A stretch of DNA of 64,000 nucleotides from Variovorax paradoxus. GTDB taxonomy: Bacteria; Pseudomonadota; Gammaproteobacteria; Burkholderiales; Burkholderiaceae_C. Under the pieces are notes generated by a model. It was not told where the DNA came from. It was given only the letters and a program-made list of their open reading frames with translations, and did no database searches. Made by a program: the position numbers and the translations under genes. This document shows positions 24,245 through 34,641 of this stretch, piece by piece (within the stretch, counting starts at the first letter, position 1; every line of letters starts with the position of its first letter). The stretch lies in the NCBI RefSeq assembly GCF_018614955.1, contig NZ_JAGGNV010000019.1, forward strand, positions 1 to 64,000, written 5' to 3'.

Positions 24245-27200
24245 ATGCGCCTGCCCACCCCCTATCGGCCGGAAGCCGACATCGTTTCGCACCGCCTCGC
24301 CGCCCTGAAGGGCGCGCTCGACTGGAGCGCGGCCGCCGCCATCGCTACCCCTTGGGTGCGCGCCGTGCGCGACCGGCCGCCGCCCTTCTGGGCCATGGAA
24401 AGCCTGCTGCGCGAATACCCGATCTCGAGCGCCGAGGGCCTGGCGCTGATGCGCCTGGCCGAAGCGCTGCTGCGCGTGCCCGATGCCGAGACCGCGATCG
24501 CGCTCACCGCCGACCAGCTGGGCCGCGCGGACTTCGACGGCGCCGCCGACTCGACGCTGTCGCGCCTGTCTTCGTCGGCCATCGCGCTGTCCAAGCGCTT
24601 CCTGCCCGACCCCGGGCACCCGGGATCTGAACCCGGCTTGATGGCCCGCCTCGGCGCGCGCACCGTGGTCGCCGCCACGCTGCGCGCCGTGCAACTGCTG
24701 GGTCGCCAGTTCGTGCTGGGCCAGACCATCGACGAGGCGATGGCCGAGGCCCGATCGGCGCACCGGAAGCACGAAGCCCTGCGCTTCAGCTACGACATGC
24801 TGGGCGAGGGTGCGCGCACCGATGCCGATGCGCTTCGCTATCTCGACAGCTACGTCGACGCCATCCGGTCCATCGCGGCCGGCGCCGACAGCGAGGGCAT
24901 GCCCGAACACAACGACGGCATCTCGATCAAGCTCAGCGCGCTGCATCCGCGCTACGAAGACGCGCAGCGTGAACGCGTGATGCGCGAGCTGGTGCCGCGC
25001 GTATGGCAGCTGTGCGAGCTCGCGGCCGACGCGAATCTCAACCTCACCATCGATGCCGAAGAGGTCGACCGGCTCGAGCTCTCGCTCGAGGTGTTCGAGG
25101 CGCTCGCTGCGAAGGTGGCGGCCGAGCGCCCGCAATGGCGCGGCTTCGGCCTCGCGATGCAGGCCTACCAGACGCGCGCGCTGGAGCTGATCGAGCATGT
25201 CACCGCGATCGCGCGCAAGTACCGGCTGCGCCTGATGTGCCGCCTGGTCAAGGGCGCCTACTGGGATGCCGAGATCAAGCGCGCCCAGGAGCTGGGCCTG
25301 CCGCACTACCCGGTGTTCACGCACAAGCACCACAGCGACATCAGCTACCTGGCCTGCGCCCGCGCGCTACTGGCCGCGCCCGATGCGATCTATCCGCAGT
25401 TCGCGACGCACAACGCGGGAACCATCGCGGCCATCTTGCAGATGGCGGGGGATCGCCGCTTTTCCGCCGGGCCGCCCCAAGGAAACGCAGCCCCCTCGGG
25501 GGGCAGCGAAGCACACGCAGTGGCGAGCGTGGGGGCCGCATTCGAGTTGCAGCGCCTGCATGGGATGGGCGAGGGCATCTACCGCGAGGTGATGAAGAGC
25601 ACCACGGCGCCGGTGCGCATCTATGCGCCGGTGGGCCAGCACAAGGACCTGCTGGCCTACCTGGTGCGCCGGCTGCTGGAGAACGGCGCCAACTCCTCCT
25701 TCGTCAACCAGCTGGGCGACGAATCGATCGCTGTCGACGAACTGCTGGTCTCGCCGCTCTGGCTCGAGCGCGATGCCTCGCTGCCGCTGCCCCCTGCGCT
25801 CTATGGTCCGCCGCCGGCGCGCCGCAACAGCAACGGCGTGGACCTCGCGGTCGAATCGATGCGTGCGCCGCTTCTCGCCGCCTACGATGCATGCACCGTT
25901 CCCACGGTGGCCGAGTTCGATCCGAAGCGAGCCGCCGATGCCGTCGCCGTCTCGGCGACCGGCTATCGCACGTGGAGCAAGACCCCGGTCGCGCAGCGCG
26001 CGGCGGTGCTGCGCCGCGCGGCCGACGCGCTCGATGCAGAGCTGCCGCGCTTCTGCGCCTTGCTGGTCAAGGAAGCCTTCAAGACCTGGGGCGATGCGGT
26101 GGCCGAGGTGCGCGAGGCGGTCGACTTTCTGCGCTACTACGCCGACGAGGCCGAGCGCGTCATGCGCCCGGTCGTGCTGCCCGGCCCGACCGGGGAGAGC
26201 AACGAACTGCGGCTCACGGGGCGCGGCCCCTGGATCTGCATCAGCCCATGGAACTTCCCGCTCGCGATCTTCCTGGGCCAGGTGGCGGCGGCGCTCGCGA
26301 CCGGCAACACGGTGCTGGCCAAACCGGCCGAGCAGACGCCGGCCATCGCCCTCGAAGCCGTCCGGCTGCTGCATGCGGTGGGCGTGCCGGCGGACGCGGC
26401 GCAGCTGCTGCATGGCCCGGGCGACACCGTCGGCGCCGCCCTGGTGGCGGCGCCCGGCGTGGCCGGCGTGGTGTTCACCGGCTCGACCCAGGTGGCGAAG
26501 CTCATCCACCGCGCGTTGGCCGCCAAGGACGGGCCGATCGTGCCGCTGATCGCCGAGACCGGCGGCATCAACGCGATGGTGGTCGACTCCAGCGCGCTGC
26601 CCGAACAGGTGGTCGATGCGGTGGTGCAGAGCGCCTTCCGCTCGGCCGGACAGCGCTGCTCGGCCCTGCGCCTGCTGCTCTTGCACGAGAGCATCGCCGA
26701 CGGGGTGATCGAGATGATCCGCGGCGCGGCGAAGGAGCTCGCGGCGGGCAATCCGTCCGAACTCGCGACCGATGTCGGCCCGGTGATCGACCGCGAAGCC
26801 TTCGAAGGCATCCAGCGCCATCTGCAGCGGCTGAACGCGCAAGCCCGCGTGCTGGTGGCGTCGGCGTCCTCCGCGCCGGCGCTGCCCAACCTGATCGCGC
26901 CGCATGCCTACGAACTGCCCTCCATCGACAGCGTGAAGTGCGAGATCTTCGGCCCGGTGCTGCACATCGTGCGCTGGTCGGGCGAGCCGCAGGCCGTGAT
27001 CGACCAGATCAACGCGCTCGGCTTCGGCCTCACGCTCGGCATCCAGACGCGCATCGACAGCCGCGCCCTGGCCATGGCCGTGCGCGCCCACGTCGGCAAC
27101 ATCTATGTCAACCGCAACATCATCGGCGCGGTGGTCGGCGTGCAGCCTTTCGGCGGCGAGGGCCTGAGCGGCACCGGGCCCAAGGCCGGCGGGCCGCACT

Positions 27201-27289
27201 ACCTGCTGCGCTTCTGCGCGGAGCAGACGCTCACCATCAACACCACCGCGGCCGGCGGCAACGCGGCGCTGCTTGCCGCAAGCGCATAA
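24245..27289 (+). CDS. putA: Bifunctional proline dehydrogenase / P5C dehydrogenase PutA
   Basis: Encodes 1014 residues: proline dehydrogenase barrel (about 60-480; [33 protein letters not shown]) and aldehyde dehydrogenase (about 550-1000; [31 protein letters not shown], catalytic Cys805 in GQRCSALR). It oxidises proline to glutamate via P5C. It lacks the N-terminal ribbon-helix-helix of trifunctional PutA, consistent with regulation by the adjacent Lrp protein. Residues 409-431 are encoded by a copy of an interspersed repeat inserted in frame just before the last barrel strand ([10 protein letters not shown]); normal relatives have a short loop there. Whether the enzyme remains active is unknown. 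Confidence 0.95.
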   Translation: MRLPTPYRPEADIVSHRLAALKGALDWSAAAAIATPWVRAVRDRPPPFWAMESLLREYPISSAEGLALMRLAEALLRVPDAETAIALTADQLGRADFDGAADSTLSRLSSSAIALSKRFLPDPGHPGSEPGLMARLGARTVVAATLRAVQLLGRQFVLGQTIDEAMAEARSAHRKHEALRFSYDMLGEGARTDADALRYLDSYVDAIRSIAAGADSEGMPEHNDGISIKLSALHPRYEDAQRERVMRELVPRVWQLCELAADANLNLTIDAEEVDRLELSLEVFEALAAKVAAERPQWRGFGLAMQAYQTRALELIEHVTAIARKYRLRLMCRLVKGAYWDAEIKRAQELGLPHYPVFTHKHHSDISYLACARALLAAPDAIYPQFATHNAGTIAAILQMAGDRRFSAGPPQGNAAPSGGSEAHAVASVGAAFELQRLHGMGEGIYREVMKSTTAPVRIYAPVGQHKDLLAYLVRRLLENGANSSFVNQLGDESIAVDELLVSPLWLERDASLPLPPALYGPPPARRNSNGVDLAVESMRAPLLAAYDACTVPTVAEFDPKRAADAVAVSATGYRTWSKTPVAQRAAVLRRAADALDAELPRFCALLVKEAFKTWGDAVAEVREAVDFLRYYADEAERVMRPVVLPGPTGESNELRLTGRGPWICISPWNFPLAIFLGQVAAALATGNTVLAKPAEQTPAIALEAVRLLHAVGVPADAAQLLHGPGDTVGAALVAAPGVAGVVFTGSTQVAKLIHRALAAKDGPIVPLIAETGGINAMVVDSSALPEQVVDAVVQSAFRSAGQRCSALRLLLLHESIADGVIEMIRGAAKELAAGNPSELATDVGPVIDREAFEGIQRHLQRLNAQARVLVASASSAPALPNLIAPHAYELPSIDSVKCEIFGPVLHIVRWSGEPQAVIDQINALGFGLTLGIQTRIDSRALAMAVRAHVGNIYVNRNIIGAVVGVQPFGGEGLSGTGPKAGGPHYLLRFCAEQTLTINTTAAGGNAALLAASA
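25469..25537 (+). repeat. Interspersed repeat copy B, in frame inside putA
   Basis: A 69-bp segment with the same block order as 20654-20732: GGGCCGCCCCAAGG, CCCCCTCGGGGGG, then GCGAAGCACACGCAGTGG and a GGGGG end. Its length is an exact multiple of three and it has no stop in the reading frame, so it adds 23 residues ([20 protein letters not shown] plus VGA) to the protein. Confidence 0.75.
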
Positions 27290-27374
27290 GAGGCAACGCA
27301 ACGCGCATAGGCCATGGCGCCGCGGGGGCGGTGCGGCTATCGTCCGGCCCATCCCAACAGCCACCTGGAGTGCC

Positions 27375-28646
27375 ATGAGCGCCGATCTGTCCTACGTTCA
27401 ACCGACCGCCAACAGCCCGTGGGGCACGTACCTCTCGCAGGTCGACCGCGTCGTTCCCTACCTGGGCGGCCTGGCGCGCTGGGTCGAGACGCTCAAGCGC
27501 CCCAAGCGCGCGCTGATCGTCGACGTGCCGATCGAGATGGACGACGGCACCATCGCCCACTTCGAGGGCTACCGCGTGCAGCACAACATGTCGCGCGGCC
27601 CGGGCAAAGGCGGCGTGCGCTTCCACCCCGACGTGACGCTGGAAGAAGTGATGGCCCTGTCGGCCTGGATGACAGTGAAGACCGCTGCGGTGAACCTGCC
27701 CTACGGCGGCGCCAAGGGCGGCATCCGCGTCGATCCGAAGAAGCTCTCGCTGCAGGAGCTCGAGAAGGTCACGCGCCGCTACACCAGCGAAATCGGCATC
27801 ATCATCGGCCCGCAGCAGGACATTCCCGCGCCCGACGTCAACACCAACGCGCAGATCATGGCCTGGATGATGGACACCTACTCGATGAACGTCGGCGGCA
27901 CCGCCACCGGCGTGGTCACCGGCAAGCCGCTGCACCTGGGCGGCTCGCTGGGCCGCGTCAAGGCCACCGGCCGCGGCGTCTTCGTCACCGGGCGCGAGGC
28001 GGCGCGGCGCCTCGGGCTCGAGCTGCGCGGCGCGCGCGTCGCGGTGCAGGGCTTCGGCAACGTGGGCTCGGTCGCGGCAGAGCTGTTCGCCGAGGCCGGC
28101 GCCAAGATCGTCGCGGTGCAGGATCACACCGGGACCATCGTCAACAGCAAGGGCCTCGATCTGAAAGAACTGGTGCCGCTCTCGCGCACCGATGGCGTGG
28201 TGGGCTTCAAGGGCGGCGACGTGGTCGGCAACGAGGCCTTCTGGGAAATCCCCTGCGACATCCTGATCCCGGCAGCGCTGGAAGGCCAGCTGACCGCCGA
28301 GCGCGCGCAGAAGACCACCGCGAAGCTGGTGCTCGAAGGCGCCAACGGTCCGACCGTGCCGACGGCCGACGACATCCTGGCCGAGCGCGGCGTGCTCGTG
28401 GTGCCCGACGTGATCTGCAACGCCGGCGGCGTGACGGTGAGCTATTTCGAGTGGGTGCAGGACTTCTCGTCCTTCTTCTGGGACGAGGACGAGATCAACG
28501 TGCGCCTCGACCGCATCATGATGAACGCGCTCAACCAGATCTGGGACACGGCCGACAAGCACAGGATCACGCTGCGCACGGCGACCTTCGCGGTGGCCTG
28601 CGAGCGCATCCTGATGGCACGGCAGGAACGCGGCCTCTATCCATGA
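27375..28646 (+). CDS. gdhA: Glutamate dehydrogenase
   Basis: Encodes 423 residues from ATG 27375 with CTGGAG upstream. Catalytic and binding motifs: [25 protein letters not shown] (substrate Lys), [14 protein letters not shown], and Rossmann [17 protein letters not shown]. It interconverts glutamate and 2-oxoglutarate plus ammonia; the length and motifs are of the hexameric class (catabolic GudB/RocG-like). Placed 85 bases after putA, it would carry proline-derived glutamate into the TCA cycle. Its stop overlaps the next gene (ATGA). Confidence 0.93.
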   Translation: MSADLSYVQPTANSPWGTYLSQVDRVVPYLGGLARWVETLKRPKRALIVDVPIEMDDGTIAHFEGYRVQHNMSRGPGKGGVRFHPDVTLEEVMALSAWMTVKTAAVNLPYGGAKGGIRVDPKKLSLQELEKVTRRYTSEIGIIIGPQQDIPAPDVNTNAQIMAWMMDTYSMNVGGTATGVVTGKPLHLGGSLGRVKATGRGVFVTGREAARRLGLELRGARVAVQGFGNVGSVAAELFAEAGAKIVAVQDHTGTIVNSKGLDLKELVPLSRTDGVVGFKGGDVVGNEAFWEIPCDILIPAALEGQLTAERAQKTTAKLVLEGANGPTVPTADDILAERGVLVVPDVICNAGGVTVSYFEWVQDFSSFFWDEDEINVRLDRIMMNALNQIWDTADKHRITLRTATFAVACERILMARQERGLYP

Positions 28647-29260
28647 CGCCAGCCGACAGCGCGCGCATCGAGGCCCTGTTGGCCGACGGCCGGCGCAAGC
28701 TGCTCGGCCTGGTCGGGGCGCCCGGCTCGGGCAAGTCGACGCTCGCGCTGGCGCTCCAGCAGGCCCTGCCCGGGCGCGCGCAGGTGGTGCCGATGGACGG
28801 CTTCCACCTCGCCAACGCGGAGTTGCAGCGACTCGGCCGGGCCGGGCGCAAGGGCGCGCCCGACACCTTCGACGCCGCGGGCTACGTCGCGCTGCTGCGG
28901 CGCCTGCGCGAGCAGCGCGCGGACGAGATCGTCTATGCGCCCGAGTTCCGCCGCGAGATCGAGGAGCCGGTCGCCGCTGCGATCGCGGTGCTGCCGCAGA
29001 CGCAGCTGCTCATCACCGAAGGCAACTACCTGCTGCTGCAGGAAGGCGCCTGGGCCGAGGTCGCGCCGCTGCTCGACGAGGTCTGGTACGTCGAGGTCGA
29101 CGATCGTGTGCGCGTGGAGCGCCTGGTGCAGCGGCACCAGCAGTTCGGCCGCAGCCGCGAAGCTGCGCTGGCCTGGGCGGCGCAAACCGACGAGCCCAAT
29201 GCGCGCCGCATCGCCGCCACGCGCGGCCGGGCGCACCGTGTGATTCATCGCGACGCCTGA
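28643..29260 (+). CDS. P-loop kinase of the YggC/pantothenate-kinase-like family
   Basis: Encodes 205 residues. Walker [13 protein letters not shown], then [39 protein letters not shown] and [13 protein letters not shown]. The DGFH and EGNYLL motifs match the uridine-kinase/PanK-like nucleoside or sugar kinases of the YggC/FrcK group. Substrate unassigned. It overlaps the glutamate dehydrogenase stop by four bases, so the two are co-translated. Confidence 0.8.
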   Translation: MTPADSARIEALLADGRRKLLGLVGAPGSGKSTLALALQQALPGRAQVVPMDGFHLANAELQRLGRAGRKGAPDTFDAAGYVALLRRLREQRADEIVYAPEFRREIEEPVAAAIAVLPQTQLLITEGNYLLLQEGAWAEVAPLLDEVWYVEVDDRVRVERLVQRHQQFGRSREAALAWAAQTDEPNARRIAATRGRAHRVIHRDA

Positions 29261-29364
29261 GGCGGGAACGCGGCGTCGGTCGGGCCGTCCAAAAGAAGCC
29301 GCTCATGCCGGCGGCATGCCGCTAGCATCTGCGGCTCGCCCCTTCCGCTGCTTCGATGCCTCAC

Positions 29365-29985
29365 ATGCGACTTCCGTTTTCGTGCAGCGCCGCCGCGCTG
29401 CTGCTTTCGCTCCTCCTGGCGGGCTGCGTCTCGACGGCCAAGCGCGTCTCCTACGACCCCGAGGAGTTCGATTCGACCACCACGCACACGCGCGTCTTCC
29501 GCGCCACGCAGGCGCAGACCTGCGAGGCCGCGCGGCGCGCGCTCCTGAGCCAGGGCTATCTGGTGACGGCGGCGAATGCCGACCTGGTGGCCGGCCGCAA
29601 GAGCTTCCAGCCGACCGGCGAGGTGCATGTGGAAGTCGAATTGCGCGTGGTCTGCGCGCGCGAGGGTGGCGCCAGCAGCACGGTCGCCTTCGCCAGCGCG
29701 CTGCAGGACCGCTACAGCCTGAAGAAGGTCAACAACTCGGCCAGCTTGGGCGTGGGTGCGCTGGGTTCGCTGTCGCTGCCGTTCTCATCGAGCGACGATG
29801 CGCTGGTCAAGGTGGCCAGCGAGACGCTGACCGACGAGCGCTTCTATGACCGCTTCTTCTCCTTGATCGACCGTTTTCTCGTGCCCGAATCGGTCGAGGT
29901 CATGCCGGTCGCGCCGCCCGAGCCGCCGAAGCCGAGCACCGACGCGCCGCTGCGGCCGGTGCCACTCACGCCCTCGCGGGGCTGA
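29365..29985 (+). CDS. DUF2242 lipoprotein
   Basis: Encodes about 206 residues from ATG 29365 (an ATG at 29356 is also in frame). Lipobox LLAGC, then the DUF2242 pattern: RVSYDPEEFDSTTTHTRVF, TCEAARRALLSQGYLV and a long beta-rich middle, with a Pro-rich tail (PPEPPKPS). The family is restricted to Burkholderiales and has no known function; it should sit in the outer membrane facing the periplasm. Confidence 0.8.
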   Translation: MRLPFSCSAAALLLSLLLAGCVSTAKRVSYDPEEFDSTTTHTRVFRATQAQTCEAARRALLSQGYLVTAANADLVAGRKSFQPTGEVHVEVELRVVCAREGGASSTVAFASALQDRYSLKKVNNSASLGVGALGSLSLPFSSSDDALVKVASETLTDERFYDRFFSLIDRFLVPESVEVMPVAPPEPPKPSTDAPLRPVPLTPSRG

Positions 29986-29992
29986 CTCAAAG

Positions 29993-30220
29993 TCAAAGCG
30001 CGACCGAGCGCGCCGCGTACGCGGGCAGGCCGGTCAGGCCACAAAGGCGCTGCAGCACGCCGTAACCCTGCGCCAGCGCCGCGGAATAGGTGGCGAAGGA
30101 ACGTTCGGCCCGGTGCAGCGGCTCGAAGTGGCCGTTGTGGCGCACGTCCTCGTGAATCACCCAGTAATAGGAACCGTCAAAGGGTTGTTCCACCAGCAAG
30201 CCAATCTTTCGCACGTCCAT
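29993..30220 (-). CDS. Small hypothetical protein
   Basis: Encodes 75 residues (MDVRKIGLLVEQPFDGSYYW and following), with good codon bias and a GGAGT site upstream. Aromatic-rich WVIHEDV and LHRAERSFATYSAALAQGYG suggest a small folded cytoplasmic protein. No family recognised. It converges on the DUF2242 gene, seven bases apart. Confidence 0.6.
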   Translation of the reverse strand: MDVRKIGLLVEQPFDGSYYWVIHEDVRHNGHFEPLHRAERSFATYSAALAQGYGVLQRLCGLTGLPAYAARSVAL

Positions 30221-30318
30221 CTCAGTACTCCGCGTTCAAAATGAGTACTAAAGAATGTAAGACTATGTGTCTATTTGGCCCAGGTGAAAAAGTCACGCTC
30301 CGGTGGCTTTTGCGCTCC

Positions 30319-31233
30319 TCAGCGCACCAGCGTCGACTTGCCGAACAGGCTCTCGATCAGTTCCACCGCCACTTCCGCCGTCCGGTTGCGCACGTCGAGC
30401 GCCGGATTGAGCTCGACCACGTCGAGCGAACCGAGCCGCCCGGTGTCGGCAATCATCTCCATGCACAGCTGCATCTCGCGCCAGGTCGGCCCGCCGCGCA
30501 CGCCGGTGCCGACGCCCGGCGCGTAGTCGGGGTCCAGGCAGTCGAGGTCGAAGCTCACGTGCAGGTGCGTGTCTTCGTCGATGTCCTGCAGCGCCTCGGT
30601 CATGGTCGTGCGCATGCCGTGCTCGTCGATGTGGCGCATGTCGAACACGTGCAGGCCGAGCGCGCGGATCGAGGCCTTCTCGTCGGCATCGACGCTGCGG
30701 ATGCCGAGGAAGCGGATCGCGTCGTGCTCGAGCGCCGCGGCCTCGCCGCTCCAGCCGGTCAGCGCCGCCGGCCCGTGGCCGAGCAGGCAGGCGACCGGCA
30801 TGCCGTGGATGTTGCCGCTGGGGCTGGTGCGCTCGGTGTTGACGTCGGAGTGCGCGTCGAGCCACAGCACGCGCAGCTTCTTGCGGCGCTGGCGCGCATG
30901 CCAGGCGATGGCGCTGATCGATCCGATCGCGAGGCAGTGGTCGCCGCCCATCAGCAGCGGCAGGTAGCCGGCACGCAGCGCCTCGTCGACGGCGTCGTAG
31001 ACCGATCGATTCCAGCTCACCACCTCGTCGAGATGGCGCAGCCCGTTCGCCGGTTCGGCCCAGGGCGTGGCCGGCCCTGCCAGGTTGCCGCGATCGACGA
31101 TCGCGAAGCCGAGTCGCGCGAGGGTGCCGGCGATGTCGGCGACCCGCAGCGCATCGGGCCCCATGCCGGCGCCGCGCACGCTGGCGCCGATGTCGGTCGG
31201 CGCGCCGATCAATTGAATGGTGGGCGTGTTCAT
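30319..31233 (-). CDS. rocF: Arginase
   Basis: Encodes 304 residues from ATG 31233. The binuclear manganese site is complete: LLMGGDHCLAIGS, LWLDAHSDVNTE and VSFDLDCLDPDYAPG, with SPSGNIHGMPVA of true arginases. It hydrolyses arginine to ornithine and urea. The start lies seven bases after the second transporter permease, so it appears to be the last gene of the senA-phnDCEE run rather than an isolated gene. Other ureohydrolase specificities are possible but the motifs favour arginase. Confidence 0.9.
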   Translation of the reverse strand: MNTPTIQLIGAPTDIGASVRGAGMGPDALRVADIAGTLARLGFAIVDRGNLAGPATPWAEPANGLRHLDEVVSWNRSVYDAVDEALRAGYLPLLMGGDHCLAIGSISAIAWHARQRRKKLRVLWLDAHSDVNTERTSPSGNIHGMPVACLLGHGPAALTGWSGEAAALEHDAIRFLGIRSVDADEKASIRALGLHVFDMRHIDEHGMRTTMTEALQDIDEDTHLHVSFDLDCLDPDYAPGVGTGVRGGPTWREMQLCMEMIADTGRLGSLDVVELNPALDVRNRTAEVAVELIESLFGKSTLVR

Positions 31234-31240
31234 TGGAGCC

Positions 31241-32059
31241 TCATGCATACGCAGGCGCGAGTCCACGCCGGAAACGGCTGCTCGCGCCGTCGACGATGAA
31301 GACCAGCACGAACATGGCGCCGATCACAGTCGACGCCTGTGCCTGCTGGAACAGCGAAAGATGAAAGTACAGCATCTGCCCGAGCCCGCCGGCGCCGACG
31401 AAGCCGAGCACCGCCGCCATGCGGATGTTCATCTCCCAACGGTACAACGTATAGGCCAGCCATTGGGGCCAGACAAGCGGCAGGCTCCCGTAGGCGAAGG
31501 CCGCGACCGCTCCGCTGCCGGCATCGAGCAGCGCGCGCTCCGGCGCTTCGGGCACGTTCTCCAGCGTTTCGCCGAAGAGCCGGCCGAACACGCCGGTGGT
31601 GTGCAGCGCGAGCGCCAGCACGCCGGCGAAGGGGCCGAGCCCGGCGGCCAGCACCATCAGCGCGGCCCACACCAGCTCGGGCACGCTGCGCAGAAAGTTC
31701 AGCACGAAGCGCGAGACCTGGCGCAGCGCCAGCCCGAAGCGCCCCGAGGCGGGAAGCGCCAAGGCGGCGCCGGCCAGCATGGCGAGCAAGGTGCCAAGCG
31801 CCGACATCGCGAGCGTCTGCAGGGCGCCCCGGGCTGTTTTGGCCAGGAAGGCGGACGAGAGGTCGGGCGGGAAGAACTCGGCGATGAACTTCGCCATCGC
31901 CGCGATCGATTCGCGCGCGAACAGGGCGCGAAAGTCGATGCCGAGGTAGACGAAGCTGGCGACCACCGCGATCGCCACCGCGGAAGCTGCCGCGATGCAG
32001 CCGAGGCAGGGTCCGGCGGCCCGCGCGCGCTCCGAGGCGGTCGGGTGCACCGGGTTCAT
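31241..32059 (-). CDS. phnE: PhnE-type ABC transporter permease 2
   Basis: Encodes 272 residues from ATG 32059, which overlaps the first permease's stop (ATGA). Six hydrophobic segments and the family loop ALLDAGSGAVAAFAYGSLPLVWPQ followed by LYRWEMNIRMAAVLGFVGAG identify a PhnE-like permease. The two permeases probably form the heterodimeric channel of a phosphonate/phosphite-type importer. Confidence 0.88.
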   Translation of the reverse strand: MNPVHPTASERARAAGPCLGCIAAASAVAIAVVASFVYLGIDFRALFARESIAAMAKFIAEFFPPDLSSAFLAKTARGALQTLAMSALGTLLAMLAGAALALPASGRFGLALRQVSRFVLNFLRSVPELVWAALMVLAAGLGPFAGVLALALHTTGVFGRLFGETLENVPEAPERALLDAGSGAVAAFAYGSLPLVWPQWLAYTLYRWEMNIRMAAVLGFVGAGGLGQMLYFHLSLFQQAQASTVIGAMFVLVFIVDGASSRFRRGLAPAYA

Positions 32060-32889
32060 GTCAGCCACTTTCGCAGCGCCGCGCTGAGCGCATCGGCCAT
32101 CAGCACGAGCAGCAGGAACACGATCAGGATGCTGCTAGCCTCGCCGCCGTTGAGCATCTTCATCGACTGGTCCATCAGCTGGCCGAGCCCACCGGCGCCG
32201 ACGAAGCCCATCACGACCGAGGCGCGCACCGCGCATTCCCAGCGGTAGACGGTATAGGAAACCAGCTCCTGCGCGGCGCCCGGCAGCAGGGCGTAGAACA
32301 GCGCGGCGATACGTCCGCTGCCGGCTTCGAGCAGCGCCCGCGCGGGCCGCGTGTCGCCCGACTCGAGGATCTCCGCGTAGACCTTGCCGAGCATGCCGCC
32401 GTAAGTGATCGCCAGCGCGAGCACGCCGGCCGCCGGACCGAGGCCGAGGGCGCGCACCAGCACCAGCGCCCACACCACTTCGGGGATGGCGCGCAGCAGC
32501 GTGAGCACCCCGCGCGCCGCCATGCGCACCGCCTGGCCGCGCCAGCGTCCGGGCCCGGGGCCGATGCGCGAGATCGACAGCGCCTGCGTCACCGCGAAGG
32601 CCAGCGGCACGGCGAGCACGAAGGCGAGCGCGACGCCGGCCGTGGCCATGGCGAGGGTTTCCAGCGTCGCGCGCGCCAGCAGGCCGAGGAAATCGGCCGA
32701 CAGCGCCGGCGGCAGGAAGCCGGCCAGGAAGCCGCCCATCACGCGCAGGCTGTCAGGGGCCAGCAGGGCTTGCGGCTTGAACTCGGCGATCACCAGCATC
32801 GGCCACAGCACCACGAGCCCGAGCAGCAGCGCGCCGAGGCGCCGGCGTGCCAGCGGATCGCGCATTGCGGGTGGATTCAGGGCACTCAT
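32056..32889 (-). CDS. phnE: PhnE-type ABC transporter permease 1
   Basis: Encodes 277 residues from ATG 32889, overlapping the ATPase gene stop (ATGA). It shares the PhnE loop with its neighbour: [20 protein letters not shown] and [20 protein letters not shown]. About six membrane segments. Confidence 0.88.
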   Translation of the reverse strand: MSALNPPAMRDPLARRRLGALLLGLVVLWPMLVIAEFKPQALLAPDSLRVMGGFLAGFLPPALSADFLGLLARATLETLAMATAGVALAFVLAVPLAFAVTQALSISRIGPGPGRWRGQAVRMAARGVLTLLRAIPEVVWALVLVRALGLGPAAGVLALAITYGGMLGKVYAEILESGDTRPARALLEAGSGRIAALFYALLPGAAQELVSYTVYRWECAVRASVVMGFVGAGGLGQLMDQSMKMLNGGEASSILIVFLLLVLMADALSAALRKWLT

Positions 32890-33740
32890 CGGCAGGCGAC
32901 GGGAAGCACGGGATCGCTGCGGCTGCCGCGTTCGATGACGTTGAAGCCGCCCTGTGCCTGGGTCGGCAGCACGCTGCCTTCGGTCGCGTAGAGCTCCTGC
33001 AGCATCGCGCGGCTGACCGCTGCGGCCGGTGCGTCGAACACCACCACGCCCGCGCGCAGGCCGACGATGCGGTCGAACCATTTCAAGGCCAGGTCCACCG
33101 CATGCAGCGAAGCCACCAGCGTCGCGCCGGTGGCTTCGCTCTGCGCGATCAGTTCGCCGACCGCCATGTCGGCCAGCGCCGGGTCGAGCGCGGAGACCGG
33201 CTCGTCGGCGAGCATCAGTTCGGGCGCCTGGTAGAGCACGCGCGCCATGCCGACGCGCTGCAGCTGGCCGCCCGAAAGCCGGTCGCAGCGGTCGAACAGC
33301 CGGTCGGCCAGGTCCAGCCGCGCCAGCGCGGCCTGCGCACCGGCGATGTCGCCCGGCACCAGCAGCGAGACCAGGGCACGCCCGCTCGACCAGGCGCCGA
33401 GCCGGCCCGCGAGCACCGCGGTGATCACGCGCAGCCGCGGCGGGATCGGCGGCGCCTGGTGGACGAGGCCGATGCGCGCGCGCAGCGCCTTCAGCGGCCG
33501 GGCGCCGAGCTGCCATGGCCGCGCGCCCAGCAGCTCGACGCGGCCCTCGCTCGCACGCAGCGCGGTCGCCGCGATGCGCAGCAGGCTGGTCTTGCCCGCC
33601 CCCGACGGGCCGATGACGGCCACGCGTGCGCCGCGTTCGACGGCCAGCGTCACACCCTGCAGCGCGCGCTGGCCGTTGGGATGCACCAGGCCGACATCCT
33701 CGAGCGCCAGCGCGGCTTGGGCGGTCAACGGCTGCCTCAA
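32886..33740 (-). CDS. phnC: PhnC-type ABC transporter ATPase
   Basis: Encodes 284 residues: Walker [15 protein letters not shown], signature [16 protein letters not shown], Walker [14 protein letters not shown], switch His in [11 protein letters not shown]. The C-terminal extension after the ATPase core is longer than usual and ends [14 protein letters not shown]. It begins six bases after the binding-protein gene. Confidence 0.9.
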   Translation of the reverse strand: MRQPLTAQAALALEDVGLVHPNGQRALQGVTLAVERGARVAVIGPSGAGKTSLLRIAATALRASEGRVELLGARPWQLGARPLKALRARIGLVHQAPPIPPRLRVITAVLAGRLGAWSSGRALVSLLVPGDIAGAQAALARLDLADRLFDRCDRLSGGQLQRVGMARVLYQAPELMLADEPVSALDPALADMAVGELIAQSEATGATLVASLHAVDLALKWFDRIVGLRAGVVVFDAPAAAVSRAMLQELYATEGSVLPTQAQGGFNVIERGSRSDPVLPVACR

Positions 33741-33746
33741 GTTCTT

Positions 33747-34610
33747 CTACTTGAGGAGACCGGCGGACCTGGCGGCTGCTTCGATGTCGTCGTAGTTCGA
33801 GGCCTTGGTCGGAATGAACTTCGAGGCGCGCTGCAGCGCTAGGATTTCCTTGTGCTCCGGATTGGCGGCGTCGAGCTTGAGGAAGGCATCGGCGAGCTTC
33901 TTCGTCGTCGCGGCGTCGAGGCCGGGCCGCACGGTCCAGTTGTAGTCGTAGTACGGCGCCGTGGTCGCCAGCACGCGCACCTTGGCGGCGTTCGGGTTGG
34001 CCGATTCGATCAGCTTGTCCATCACGGAAGCGTTCAGCACGCCGGCTCCGGCCCGGCCCGCGGCCACGAAGGCCACGGTGGCATCGTGCGCGCCCGAGAA
34101 GGCGACGGTCTTGAAGTCCTTCTCGGGATCGATGCCGGCGTGCAGCAGGAAATAGCGCGGCATCAGGTGGCCCGAGGTCGAGGAGGGCGACCCGAAGGCG
34201 AAGGTGCCGCCCTTGAGATCGGCCAGCGTCTTGGCCTTGCTGTCGATTGGCACGATGAACTTGCTGGTGAACTTCTCGTCCTCGGCGCGCTGCACGATCG
34301 GCACGGCGGCGCCGTTGGTGCGCAGCTTGGCCTGCACGAAGGTGAAGCCGCCGAGCCAGGCCAGGTCGATCTTGTTGGTGGCCAGGCCTTCGACCACGGC
34401 GGCGTAGTCGGTGACGGGCGTGAACTGGACGTCGAGGCCGGTTTCCTTCTTCAGGTAGTCGCCGAGCGGCTTGAACTTGCGCTGCAGTTCGGTGGGCGCC
34501 TCGTCGGGAATGGCCGACACGCGCAGCGCGCCGCTCTGCGCATGGACCGGCATGCCGGCGGCGAATGCGAGCAGGGAGAAGAGGGCGAGCTGGAGGAGTT
34601 GACGTTTCAT
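33747..34610 (-). CDS. phnD: PhnD-type ABC transporter binding protein
   Basis: Encodes 287 residues with a signal sequence ending VHAQ. The mature protein has the PhnD pattern: AIPDEAPTELQRKFKPLGDY, IDLAWLGGFTFVQA, FAFGSPSSTSGHLMPRYFLL and AGAGVLNASVMDKL. Relatives bind phosphonates or phosphite. The gene starts 31 bases downstream of senA in the same direction, so in this genome the ligand may be linked to selenoneine metabolism; that is inference. Confidence 0.88.
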   Translation of the reverse strand: MKRQLLQLALFSLLAFAAGMPVHAQSGALRVSAIPDEAPTELQRKFKPLGDYLKKETGLDVQFTPVTDYAAVVEGLATNKIDLAWLGGFTFVQAKLRTNGAAVPIVQRAEDEKFTSKFIVPIDSKAKTLADLKGGTFAFGSPSSTSGHLMPRYFLLHAGIDPEKDFKTVAFSGAHDATVAFVAAGRAGAGVLNASVMDKLIESANPNAAKVRVLATTAPYYDYNWTVRPGLDAATTKKLADAFLKLDAANPEHKEILALQRASKFIPTKASNYDDIEAAARSAGLLK

Positions 34611-34641
34611 GGCGCGCTGCCGGTTGGAGGAAGGCTGCAGT

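Noticed and set aside
25003..27378. Long open frames overlapping putA on both strands.
   Set aside because: Arg/Ala/Gly-rich translations without domain motifs, typical of shadow frames in high-GC genes; putA itself has all catalytic motifs.
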